16,853 nt of DNA, taken from the NCBI RefSeq assembly GCF_019649055.1, contig NW_026570707.1, positions 1-16,853 of the forward strand, read 5' to 3'. This document shows positions 12,201-16,853 of the stretch, piece after piece. Within the stretch, counting starts at the first letter, position 1, and every line of letters starts with the position of its first letter. A program made the position numbers and the translations under genes. The stretch is from Paramacrobiotus metropolitanus (taxonomy: Eukaryota > Tardigrada > Eutardigrada > Parachela > Macrobiotidae). The notes under the pieces are model-generated. The model ran no database searches. It saw only the letters and a list, made by a program, of their open reading frames with translations, and was not told the origin of the DNA.

Positions 12201-14077
12201 AATGCCGTAACGTAAAACTCCAGGCGGGTGACGGCATCAAGTACAGGGAGTGCTTGCCTCCGCAGTTAAATTCCCCCTATCATAGTGGAGAGTCACTGGA
12301 GACGGCAGACTCTGGAGAAATTCTCCTTTGGTGATTCAATAAGTGTGTCTCACCTGGCATACACGTGGCTGGATTCTTGGAAGTTGGTCAACCGGGCCTC
12401 AAACCCCTCTTTGAGGGCTCGGGGAAGCTCTTCAGGATCATGCGCCAGGAAGTCATCTAGTATGGCAGCCACTTGCGAAGCTGTATCTAAACTGTAGTAA
12501 CTTTTTTCGGCGCCGATTAATATGGCAATCAGCGTGGAGGAAAAAGAAACGCGTTCCTCTAGGTGCAACGCTCGAACAGGATTGGCAACTTGTTCCCAGA
12601 TATACTCAGTGCTGTCTCGGGCCATTTCATCCTGTTCTCCTTTAGTATGCTGCAGTATCTCCAGGGCGGCGGCGAAACTGTCTTGCAAGTTGCTGTCGTC
12701 TTTCTTCAGAATGATCCACAAAATTTTCTTCATATCGCGTGTGCATTCGCTGCTTTTCTGAAATTCACGCAAGATTTTCGTGACGTTTTCCGGCAGTTTC
12801 GCATTGCTGGATTCAGCACACAGCTGAAACATTTTCAGGAACTTCAACCGGCAGCCATCGTAACTGCTATCCAAGGAGGCGTCAAACGTTGCTTTCGCCA
12901 AGTCCAGCTGTGTGGCCACGTCGACGACCTGATTTTTGGCGATGATTGAGAAGGTCAGCGCGATATTGGCAAAGGTCGTCATGCGGTCCTCCCTTAAATT
13001 CATCACGTAACCGTGACAGAATTTATCCTTCAGATAAGCGATGTCGTCCTGACATACGGGTATATTCGCCTGCGCTCGGTCCAGAAGATTATGGATTTCT
13101 TGCGCGGTGGTGCGGAAGTACGAGCGGACACTCCTGCCATTGCTACTCAGTGCCAGATTGAGTTCCATCTTATGCGCAGCTCCACGACTGCTAAGGCGAT
13201 TGCTGCTTAACGCTTTAGCCAAATCAATCCGCTGAATTTCCGTTTTCTCGGTCATATTTTCCTTATACACCGTGGTGACCGTTTGTTGGGTCTTAACAGC
13301 GTCAGCTTTCACTGCTCTTTTTCTCGAATTCACGCATCGGCTAAGCATTTCCTGCCCATTGGCAAATAGGCGACCGCTTGACAAGCTGCTATTTTCACTG
13401 GCTATGTCCGCTAGTGCCCCTGCAGGCGGCTTCTCGCTATCCGCCGACAACGCCATTGCCTGCAGCGTTTCTTGCAGCTGGGATTTTGTATCAGCATTTA
13501 CAGCTGAAATGTATTTAAAAGCAAATTGGACCAGGCGATTTCAGTCTGCTTCTTCACCAGCATAACATACACTGGTCTTCAGGATGATGCACTGCACCAG
13601 CTGCGAAACGGTATCCCCAGTGTGCAAAGGTAGATCGCGAAGGGCATCCGTGACATCCGCATCCAGGGTGATAGTACAAGCTGCTATAATTTCGTCCGCA
13701 CTGATACTCGATGGATCGTGTTTCGAGCAGTATTTCAGACACTGTGCGATCTGTTGGTTAAGGAAAGATTCGCGGGAAATTTCCGGATTCTTATCCGGCA
13801 TCGAGCGTAAGTTGGAAAGTAAATACTTCACCATCGACGGCGGGAGACCGTGCCGTCTGGCCAGGTACTTTAGGCAAGAAGCTATAGAAACACTAGTTTC
13901 TCCTACCGGAAAGTGCTCCATTAGGTTTGCAGTCTTTTCCCATTTTTTCCATTCTTCGTGGATCTCTGAATGCACAATCGGTGAATCGGGGTCGTGAACA
14001 CATTCCATGAAAAGAGCTTTCATTGTTGCCGCGCAGGCGGAGAGCTGGTTCCCTGCACAGAAATTCAACCACTGCAT
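83..14077 (-). CDS. Giant SecA-like ATPase gene (solenoid + SecA motor + TPR + hydrophobic module), multi-exon, interrupted
   Basis: This entry covers the whole gene; parts are listed separately. Exons inferred from canonical splice sites with matching phase are 14077-12354 (with a possible inner 54-base intron), 11140-5555, 5449-4759, 2409-1523, 1333-365 and 255-83, about 3,340 codons in all. The SecA ATPase motifs are unmistakable. The other domains (HEAT-like solenoid, TPR, hydrophobic segment) follow from helical pattern and from remembered similarity to giant SecA-domain proteins of rotifers and other invertebrates. Bacterial SecA, about 900 residues, drives preproteins through SecYEG; nothing here says this animal protein exports proteins. 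The frame is broken by a TAA, perhaps a TGA, and three or four frame switches, so this copy may be a recent pseudogene or may carry assembly errors. The ATG at 14077 is the first Met of the frame, but an acceptor-like TAG just upstream leaves earlier exons possible. Confidence 0.8.
256..364 (-). other. Short intron, 109 bp, phase 1
   Basis: Donor ACCG|GTAAGT at 365/364 and acceptor after a run of eight T, GGGATTCTACAG|TC at 256/255. The phase matches (G+TC, Val). The first AG after the T run is used; a later GTGTGCAG would put a stop in frame. Confidence 0.8.
365..1333 (-). CDS. Charged linker and hydrophobic, probably membrane-associated module
   Basis: The first part (MEEEEKLAIIEQFKGNSC, IKVTGLSRAASVHNSIEAL) lies in one frame. 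The second, a lysine-rich linker then the main module, lies in the -1 frame, from about 1070-1150 onward. The module has helical repeats (DAKDVIKVLRKHNI-type, MQLYNLSWDDANKLL), then a strongly hydrophobic glycine-rich run including FIPWISLFSVCGLASVQAVA and GGLLITTGFGASLGMSLVTE, then DLTTAHRVYTTRNFSWNDYI. I remember the same block (GFGA.xGM.L.TE then a YxTRxFSWxDY motif) in giant SecA-domain proteins of rotifers and other invertebrates. A hairpin of two membrane-associated helices is plausible. The exon ends at ACCG|GTAAGT (365/364), a near-perfect donor, phase 1. Confidence 0.75.
1070..1146 (-). other. Possible 77-base intron at a frame switch
   Basis: GTTGG|GTAAAG at 1147/1146 is a good donor and GAAGGCAG|AT at 1070/1069 a possible acceptor. 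Removing 77 bases shifts the frame by -1, as required, and rebuilds an Asp codon: SIEAL then DGQKSKKDGE. The acceptor lacks a pyrimidine tract and part of the removed sequence is plausible coding, so a single-base indel is the alternative. Confidence 0.4.
1334..1522 (-). other. Probable intron, 189 bp, phase 0
   Basis: Donor ACG|GTGTAT (1523/1522) and acceptor GATTATAG|GAT (1334/1333), phase 0 on both sides. It would skip the TAG at 1492-1490 and the following stop-rich AT-rich stretch. The donor is mediocre, so an end of the protein at 1490 cannot be excluded; the well-formed introns and coding sequence downstream argue for splicing. Confidence 0.5.
1523..2409 (-). CDS. TPR-like and alpha/beta region after the SecA motor, broken by TAA
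   Basis: The exon opens GA AAT TTT GAA and encodes a TPR-like unit: AAATEYYKLAVQIDPPFAVG, then MGLAAASLNAGDSADYKRKA and VEEFNSVLSLLYKEM, with the alternating small and aromatic residues of that fold. A helical part ends LLGYFINTI, then an in-frame TAA (2083-2081), after which the same frame continues SNIDATERSLREV. Splicing cannot easily remove the TAA, since no good donor lies nearby, so it looks like a substitution. A mixed alpha/beta section follows (SADIVKLLDEPNFKLFKKV and DTIVLVATNDTVT). The exon probably ends ACG|GTGTAT at 1523/1522; otherwise the frame stops at TAG 1492-1490, giving an alternative end. TPRs bind partner peptides; the partner is unknown. Confidence 0.75.
2475..2727 (+). 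pseudogene. Degraded 3' end of a transposable-element ORF
   Basis: The plus strand reads an open frame containing SDLAKLIREQTGESRAKQFL followed by QRFSLEIQRGNAACVLG, then a TGA. Shifting by one base just before it continues as ECSRNLDELFLVF and stops at TAG 2725-2727. I remember the pattern of QR-S-IQRGNA-VLG followed by an LDE-rich end as the extreme C-terminus of a widespread eukaryotic transposable-element polyprotein, but I cannot name the family with confidence. It has no start of its own, is frameshifted and lies within an intron, which fits a 5'-truncated insertion. Confidence 0.4.
2751..4083. mobile_element. Non-autonomous DNA transposon with 27-bp terminal inverted repeats, 1,333 bp
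   Basis: Left end 2751-2777 and right end 4057-4083 are inverted copies with 24 of 27 bases matching (core CGCGGACTTAC). Just inside, short motifs recur: GACTTACATC at 2771 and 2791, GTAAGTCG and TCGATGTCTGT near 2845-2870 and again at 4021, and a 10-base tandem CGGGTCTAAR at 2921-2940. Repeated subterminal motifs are typical transposase-binding arrays. The interior has no long open frame or recognisable transposase and no clear target-site duplication. The superfamily is unknown. Confidence 0.6.
3807..3858. repeat. Short direct repeat inside the 1.33 kb element
   Basis: The block atattgttttgatactt occurs at 3807-3823 and 3838-3854, each followed by a form of tttca. The first copy has an extra gatactt. 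This looks like local slippage with no evident function. Confidence 0.6.
4112..4667. mobile_element. Foldback DNA element with Tc1/mariner-like termini, 556 bp
   Basis: The ends are inverted copies: CAGTGGACTGCGAAAA at 4112-4127 and its reverse complement ending at 4667. Internal arms at about 4208-4385 and 4395-4562 are also long inverted copies, sharing for example GCGCATTTCCCAACGAAAAC and GATATCTCAAACGAAAGAG. The left end follows a TA (4110-4111), the Tc1/mariner target; the right flank reads CATATATA, so the duplication is imperfect. There is no transposase. The class is suggested by the CAGTGG terminus and TA flank only. A 21-base hairpin (cattcggtc-acg-gaccgaatg, 4624-4644) lies near the right end. 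Confidence 0.7.
4759..5449 (-). CDS. SecA-type C-terminal helicase lobe and helical tail
   Basis: After the intron acceptor the exon reads into GDVVVATNLAGRGTDLK, matching SecA motif V (ATNMAGRGTD). It continues with YGGLHVCLTF (SecA GGLHVIGTE) and the arginine-finger motif QAFGRTSRQGNKGTG (SecA QLRGRSGRQGDPG). These residues complete the ATP site begun in the preceding exon. The rest is charged and helical, from RHQRDLEEKRL through FEEFCEYYNSVRQQL, a possible counterpart of the SecA helical scaffold, and then a segment rich in Lys, Glu and Ala. The exon ends CAATTGG|GTAAGA at 4759/4758, one base into a Gly codon completed by GA at 2409. The zinc-binding SecB tail of bacterial SecA is absent; TPR-like sequence follows instead. 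Confidence 0.9.
5450..5554 (-). other. Short intron, 105 bp, phase 0, inside the SecA domain
   Basis: Donor TTTAAG|GTGGGT at 5555/5554 and acceptor GTAATTTTTAG|GTC at 5450/5449. Splicing joins SAFSGFK to VKVKLYVKNQEG, which continues into the GRGTD motif in phase. Part of the acceptor and exon start (TTAG GTCAAA, AAAGTCAAGCTG) recurs about 45 bases upstream within the intron. Confidence 0.9.
5555..7626 (-). CDS. SecA-type DEAD ATPase core, N-terminal motor lobe
   Basis: Counting from the Met at 7552, the landmarks are: Walker A ATGSGKS (246-252) in place of bacterial GEGKT; TSSPVLAERD (273-282); the SecA signature YGECAQFQFDYLRD (320-333); Walker B with DFAIVDEVDSALID (347-360); the NVHYIVDEG block (512-520) and NNGLHQFLQ (540-548), which mirror SecA's VHYIV and DGLHQAVE; and GFTGTLGS (580-587), SecA's GMTGT. 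The 150 residues between Walker B and the VHYIV block sit where SecA has its preprotein cross-linking domain but are divergent. ATP-driven movement of a polypeptide is the family role; the client here is unknown. The open frame extends upstream of Met 7552 to the slip site, so this Met is not a start. The exon ends TTTAAG|GTGGGT. Confidence 0.92.
7268..7321. repeat. 27-base in-frame tandem duplication
   Basis: Positions 7268-7294 and 7295-7321 are direct copies with one mismatch. On the minus strand they encode ESEIVAAIN followed by ESEIVEAIN, nine codons each, just upstream of the ATPase motifs. Near-identity at the DNA level suggests a recent duplication or replication slippage. Confidence 0.9.
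7627..7633 (-). promoter_or_regulatory. A AAA AAT heptamer at a -1 frame switch
   Basis: In the upstream frame the codons are GAA AAA AAT, so the heptamer is correctly phased for a -1 slip (X XXY YYZ). The -1 frame then reads without a stop into the SecA ATPase, while the zero frame stops at 7569. This matches the geometry of a viral-type slippery site. I see no convincing GC-rich hairpin or pseudoknot in the next 60 bases, so a lost A in a homopolymer (natural mutation or assembly error) is the simpler reading. Confidence 0.35.
7627..9342 (-). CDS. HEAT/ARM-like solenoid, second half
   Basis: The open frame from 9342 gives about 570 codons of helical repeats before the ATPase. Stretches such as LLIDLSVLCKLDDYEFF, VFAALKIVQSYPRFS, DKIRLIMQCLVALMKLAG and VRRQCVLALNIIFSVALVG have the spacing of HEAT/ARM repeats. 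The segment joins the previous one by a -1 shift somewhere in 9285-9420. It ends functionally at the A7 run (7634-7628): the zero frame runs only 20 more codons to a TAG at 7569-7567, while the -1 frame opens directly into the SecA domain. No enzyme motif is present. A scaffold or regulatory lever next to the ATPase is an inference. Confidence 0.72.
9300..11140 (-). CDS. HEAT/ARM-like solenoid, first half (two reading frames)
   Basis: From the acceptor at 11141/11140 the frame encodes helix pairs of HEAT/ARM type, rich in Leu, Ala and Ile (for example DILSILVQPALDPDTDQRLA and RCAECVFHAVVNRYP). At about 10436 the coding sense moves by +1 into the frame that stays open to 9282 (LDAMENLILNG, ILVVAMQRF and so on). 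Joining through TAC ACC TT/G AAC would need one T fewer. A 49-base or an 85-base intron could also restore the frame, but the bases these would remove themselves read as solenoid helix, so an indel is preferred. Solenoids of this kind usually bind protein partners; no partner is known. The frame changes again between about 9420 and 9285. Confidence 0.7.
11141..12353 (-). other. Intron, 1,213 bp, phase 2, enlarged by a MITE
   Basis: The donor is CCAG|GTGAGA at 12354/12353 and the acceptor TTTTGTCTAG|C at 11141/11140. The phase matches exactly: AG from the upstream exon plus C gives a Ser codon before WGDKDSE. The stretch is AT-rich with stops in all frames. It contains the inverted-repeat element at 12083-12277; between 11188 and 12075 I see no gene, only scattered short open frames. 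Confidence 0.85.
12083..12277. mobile_element. MITE-like inverted-repeat element in an intron
   Basis: Two arms of about 75-80 bases (roughly 12083-12158 and 12202-12277) are imperfect inverted copies of each other. Shared blocks include the terminal GGGGAATT, then GCACTCCCTGTAC, CACCCG and GGAGTTTTACGTT. A heptamer TATCATA lies just outside both ends (12076-12082 and 12278-12284), consistent with a target-site duplication, although the left arm carries three extra bases (TAA) before the G run. There is no coding capacity. The family is not identified; the long near-palindromic arms suggest a foldback MITE. Confidence 0.75.
12354..14077 (-). CDS. N-terminal exon(s) of the giant SecA-like gene, helical region
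   Basis: The ATG at 14077-14075 opens a frame of 178 codons to a TGA at 13543-13541. The same frame resumes directly and runs to 12354, where CCAG|GTGAGA is a strong splice donor. The protein is soluble and mostly helical, with acidic and leucine-rich stretches and a basic Ser/Arg-rich part about residues 230-300, and with no signal peptide or membrane segment. No catalytic motif is visible. The exon ends two bases into a codon, and the next exon at 11140 supplies the third (AG+C, Ser). The TGA is either a nonsense change or lies in a 54-base intron (13557-13504). The start is uncertain: the frame stays open upstream to a TAA near 14122, and TAG|GCTAC and CGTAG|AC could be acceptors. A TTAAATA at about 14123-14117 could instead be a TATA box. 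The function of this part is unknown. Confidence 0.7.
13504..13557 (-). other. Possible 54-base intron containing the in-frame TGA
   Basis: The segment starts GTGAAG and ends in the pyrimidine-containing acceptor ACATTTCAG. It is 54 bases long, so removing it keeps the frame, and it rebuilds an Ala codon (G|CT). It would hide the TGA at 13543-13541. Against this, the sequence after the TGA reads like protein (FAFKYIS then AVNADTKS), so a nonsense mutation in real coding sequence is about as likely. Transcript data would decide. Confidence 0.4.
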
Positions 14078-14816
14078 TGTATCACGGTAAACGGGTAAAG
14101 TGTCTACGTAGTAGCCTATTTAAGAGATTTGTTCTATACTAAACCCGCTTCGAACTTTGTTAGCGCGAGGTCAATGTGTCACTATGACTATAGCATATTA
14201 CTCAGTAGAGAAAGACAGAGTTATCCAGTTTTTCTAGTTATTTATGACCTTAAGTGATAAGAAGCCCCTGCGGCACGTTATGCATGGCTTTCTGACTGAT
14301 TTCCGTTTGTGAAATGCAACCCTGTATCCGTGCAGCCAACGGAGCCGACTGGGAAAGGCCAAATTTATCTATAAGCTATTGTGCACTGGCGCATAAAAGT
14401 TAAAGCAATACAATCTTCTTATCGTTCTATCGGGCGCCACTGAAATAAACTGCGCCCTTTTCCGCTTGCGCTTGCTAATTTCGCGCCAATAACCGATACA
14501 CCTACAGCAGTATAGTACCACCGTTTTCTCATTCTTTTCTCAAAAAACAGTTTTTCCCACGGCGGTAATGCTCAACCGGTCATCCACAGACAGGCGGTTG
14601 CGACTAAACCGGCTTATAGCTAGCAGCTGGGACGGCGCAAAATATAATAAATGTACACTTCCCCATCAAACTTGTGACAGAAAATCACATTGAGTACGGT
14701 CAATTATATGGTATACCAAAAACATTTATTGTTATGGCGCATGATTGTTGCATACTCATTACTGTACGCTACCATCTCACATCTCAACAAGCTATTTATC
14801 ACGAGTATCTACTAGT
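14078..14816. other. Non-coding stretch upstream of the giant gene
   Basis: No supported gene. It includes the likely promoter of the giant minus-strand gene: a TTAAATA at about 14123-14117, some 40 bases before the ATG, is a weak TATA candidate. A TTTCGCGCCAAT (plus strand, near 14479) resembles an E2F/CCAAT-type promoter element but is isolated. Open frames here are short and lack protein-like composition. Confidence 0.4.
14725..14730 (-). terminator. Candidate AATAAA polyadenylation signal
   Basis: AATAAA on the minus strand, 87 bases downstream of the stop of the small ORF at 15050-14817. The distance suits a 3' UTR, but the hexamer is common in AT-rich DNA. Confidence 0.25.
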
Positions 14817-15050
14817 TTATTCAGATTGCAGGATTTTGCGGAGAGTGGCACATACTGCGCCAGCGTGCTTTAGTGGGTTGGGGCATTGCCAAAGACTGAC
14901 TCTGTCTGTCTGCACTAATGTAGAGCGGCAATGGTTGGAGTGAAAAAAATCGTTATTATGTACCTCATATATACCGTCTTCCTGCGCTATAATTTTATCA
15001 GCGACTAATATTATGAGTATTATCATGCTACATGTGCTGTACGAAGCCAT
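14817..15050 (-). CDS. Possible small secreted cysteine-containing protein, 77 aa
   Basis: The ATG at 15050-15048 follows directly on an in-frame TAG, so this is the only start of the frame. Residues 1-23 resemble a signal peptide: MASYSTC, then a hydrophobic core MIILIILVA, and a plausible cut after IIAQ before EDGIYEV. The mature part of about 54 residues has three cysteines (SNHCRS, WQCPN, AVCAT) and ends LRKILQSE before TAA. An AATAAA lies about 85 bases past the stop. The odd cysteine number and possible donors near the cut site (CG|GTATAT, GAG|GTACAT) mean it could be one exon of a longer gene. I do not recognise the family. Confidence 0.35.
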   Translation of the reverse strand: MASYSTCSMIILIILVADKIIAQEDGIYEVHNNDFFHSNHCRSTLVQTDRVSLWQCPNPLKHAGAVCATLRKILQSE

Positions 15051-15112
15051 CTAAATTTACTGTTTACTGCGCTTATTTCTTACCATTCAAATCCGTTTTA
15101 ATAATTGGAACC

Positions 15113-15151
15113 ATGGCGATTGTCCTGACTGGCGGAAACAGTGGAGTGGGG
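15113..15151 (+). CDS. Possible first exon of a short-chain dehydrogenase/reductase
   Basis: GGAACCATGGCG is an ideal animal start context. The codons read MAIVLTGGNSGVG, which matches the first beta strand and the NAD(P)-binding TGGxxGxG turn of SDR enzymes (usual form VTGGNSGIG). After GVG the frame turns unlike an SDR (VHWLVVTDG) and stops at 15218-15220, so splicing soon after GVG would be needed; GGG|GTTCAC and GGA|GTGGGG are only weak donors. I found no following SDR exon in the remaining 1.6 kb. It could be a gene start with a long intron, a fragment or chance. Confidence 0.25.
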
Positions 15152-15220
15152 GTTCACTGGTTAGTGGTTACTGATGGCGTGTCATTCCGATGTCGCACTT
15201 GCTTTCTGCCGTGGCACTAA

Positions 15221-16562
15221 GGCACACCGATGCCACAATTCTGAAAATATTTAAATTCTGTTAATTAGTATGCCGCAGGGCTTCAACTGTTGAATGCAGT
15301 ACAGGCACAGCATTAAAGGTGGGCACAACCCGCAACGTGACGGTGACGGTAAAGGTGACAACCGGCACCTGCCGATTGGGGACTACCGTGTCAGTCATAA
15401 GAGGATTAACTACAGTATTGTTAAATGCACATTAAACATACATTTATAGCTTTTGAAGTTGACCTTACCAGTTATTTGCAGATTGCCTCCGGCTCTGTCC
15501 GTTGAACGCACTAAGGAAAGACACTAAAAATGCTACGATAAAACTGCAGCATGTACTGGTTTACAGACATAAACAAGCATCCCCGTAGATATTCTGTTGT
15601 TAACCTATTTGACGGAGTCATGGAGGCGAACCGGAACAGGAAACTGCGATAAAACTCGATGATAAACAAACTTACTCTAGATTGTTTAGAAACCGCCGTA
15701 ATCGGGCATTGTAATTTGCTATTTTAATTAGTTCCTAGCGTGGCATACCAGCGGCACATGCATCACACAAAAGCTGCATGTGCTTATCGGGCTTGCGGCG
15801 AGGTAAATGAAACGGCGCGCCATTGTCTCCGATAATTAGCAGGATGTTACGGCGGGAGATATGAACAACACTATGCAGCTTAAACAAAGGATGCAAAGTA
15901 GGGCTTGCCGTTACCACCAATGTTACTAAAATATAGCACGAAAGACTGGTCGGTGACTATTATTTTTGTATTTTGGTTCTGAATGTTTGCATTGATACGA
16001 AAACAGGAAAAGACACAAGTGTACTCTGTCCAGATATGTTAGCAGTTGAATCGATGGTTTTTTTCCATGCTTCAAAGTACTGAAAGTGCGTTTTTGCGTC
16101 ATAAAGCCACATAAGTGATCAAATCCTAACATTACTATGCTTCTTAGCAAGCTTAAAAGTTAAAACCAAAAACTACATCTACTGGGAACGGAAAGTGAGG
16201 CCGCATTACGTTTTAGCGGTTTCGCTAAGGAAATTACCACTACTTTCAATGTGTCTTATTTATGATGGATCATTATGAGAAGACTGTCAGTTATAAGCCG
16301 GAGAAACAGATAAAGCCGCTTCTAAAAAAGTGTGGAACGACAGCAGCGTCTCAGCGAATACTGTGACAGCGAAATTTAATGCACTCTGACTTAGCCATTT
16401 CCTTCAGTACGACGCGCAACGTCGTTGGGATAAGATAACTGTGGCACAAAAGAGGAACTGCGAGGCACTTTAATGCGGCAAAGCGTGTTCTCACGGAATG
16501 CATCCAGTACCATCCATTATAGCACAGTAGCCACTGCGGTACCATCCACTTGAAGTACTTTT
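15221..16562. other. Stretch with no supported gene
   Basis: AT-rich intergenic or intronic DNA. Open frames are short on both strands. A minus-strand piece at 15735-15920 contains IIGDNGAPF, which recalls a sulfatase DNGxPFP motif but ends soon after. A decamer gtaccatcca repeats at 16507 and 16539, and a GGTGAC-rich patch lies at about 15338-15361; neither has an evident role. Confidence 0.4.
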
Positions 16563-16737
16563 TATTATATAGAGTCTATGGACTGGTCGGTTACAGTGTT
16601 CGTCTCGCTAATAAGACGGGCACTCGTCGGGCAGTGCCTGTTGTATTGCGCGACTGAAGAGTTGCGGTGATCCGTGTAGTCAACTTGATCTGTTATGGAG
16701 GCTCACCGAAGGAGATCTCCGCCGAAATACCGCTATG
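16563..16737 (+). promoter_or_regulatory. Possible plus-strand core promoter and first coding exon
   Basis: A TATA-like TTATTATATAGAG at about 16561-16573 is followed after some 25-30 bases by TTACAGTGTTCG, an initiator-like site, and at 16695 by an ATG reading MEAHRRRSPPKYRYG. The frame meets G|GTTAGT at 16737/16738, a reasonable donor, just before a stop. Each element is weak and the exon is only 43 bases, so this is a tentative gene start running out of the window. Confidence 0.2.
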
Positions 16738-16853
16738 GTTAGTTTCCCTTAAATATGTGTTTCGGCTTTGTACCTGTGAATGTTTCTCTTCCGCGCCAAC
16801 AGCACAACAAAAACGGCGCGCTATGGAATATGGAAAATACATTACCATCTACA

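Noticed and set aside
83-14077. Bacterial contamination or a bacterial SecA locus
   Set aside because: Several canonical GT..AG introns with matched phases, intronic MITEs and a non-bacterial domain order argue for a nuclear animal gene.
14674-14943. 89-codon plus-strand frame
   Set aside because: Begins at a non-ATG codon and overlaps the antisense small secreted ORF; no family or splice support.
15735-15920. Minus-strand piece with NILLIIGDNGAPF resembling a sulfatase/sulfamidase motif
   Set aside because: Only about nine residues match; the sequence after it does not follow the family and the frame stops within 30 codons. Too weak to call a gene or pseudogene.
16351-16545. 64-codon minus-strand frame
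   Set aside because: Short, no conserved pattern, no promoter or polyadenylation support; likely chance.

Overview
The window looks like nuclear DNA from an invertebrate animal. Its main gene is split by canonical GT..AG introns that agree in phase, the introns hold short inverted-repeat transposons, and there are no bacterial operon or ribosome-binding features. The species cannot be fixed from sequence. From memory of the family, similar giant SecA-like proteins occur in bdelloid rotifers, tardigrades and some arthropods, so a tardigrade- or rotifer-like source is a reasonable guess only.

Nearly everything from about 14,080 down to 83 is one minus-strand gene of about 14 kb, with roughly 3,340 codons of recognisable coding sequence. 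In order it encodes: a helical N-terminal region (14077-12354); a long HEAT/ARM-like alpha-solenoid (11140 to about 7630); a SecA-type DEAD ATPase core with Walker A, Walker B, TGT, GRGTD and GRxxRQG motifs (about 7630-4759); a TPR-like and alpha/beta region (2409-1523); a linker followed by a hydrophobic, probably membrane-associated module (1333-365); and a short last exon ending in TGA (255-83). It is an old bacterial-type translocase motor built into a eukaryotic scaffold protein, not a housekeeping SecA.

The copy is interrupted. There is an in-frame TAA at 2083-2081, an in-frame TGA at 13543-13541 that a 54-base intron could remove, and frame switches near 10436, 9300-9420, 7630 and 1070-1150 (the last could be a 77-base intron). 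The switch near 7630 falls exactly on an A AAA AAT heptamer with the geometry of a -1 ribosomal slip site. Recent pseudogenisation, assembly indels, or recoding could each explain part of this. The protein motifs are well kept, so any decay is recent.

Two introns have grown by insertion. Intron 4758-2410 holds a foldback element with a TA at its left edge (4112-4667), a 1.33 kb element with 27-base terminal inverted repeats (2751-4083) and the 3' end of a transposable-element ORF (2475-2727). Intron 12353-11141 holds a roughly 195-base MITE flanked by TATCATA. Introns 5554-5450, 1522-1334 and 364-256 are short.

The right-hand 2.7 kb (14,078-16,853) has little convincing coding sequence: a possible small secreted cysteine protein on the minus strand (15050-14817) with a nearby AATAAA, a possible first exon of a short-chain dehydrogenase on the plus strand (15113), and a possible plus-strand promoter and first exon at 16,563-16,737.
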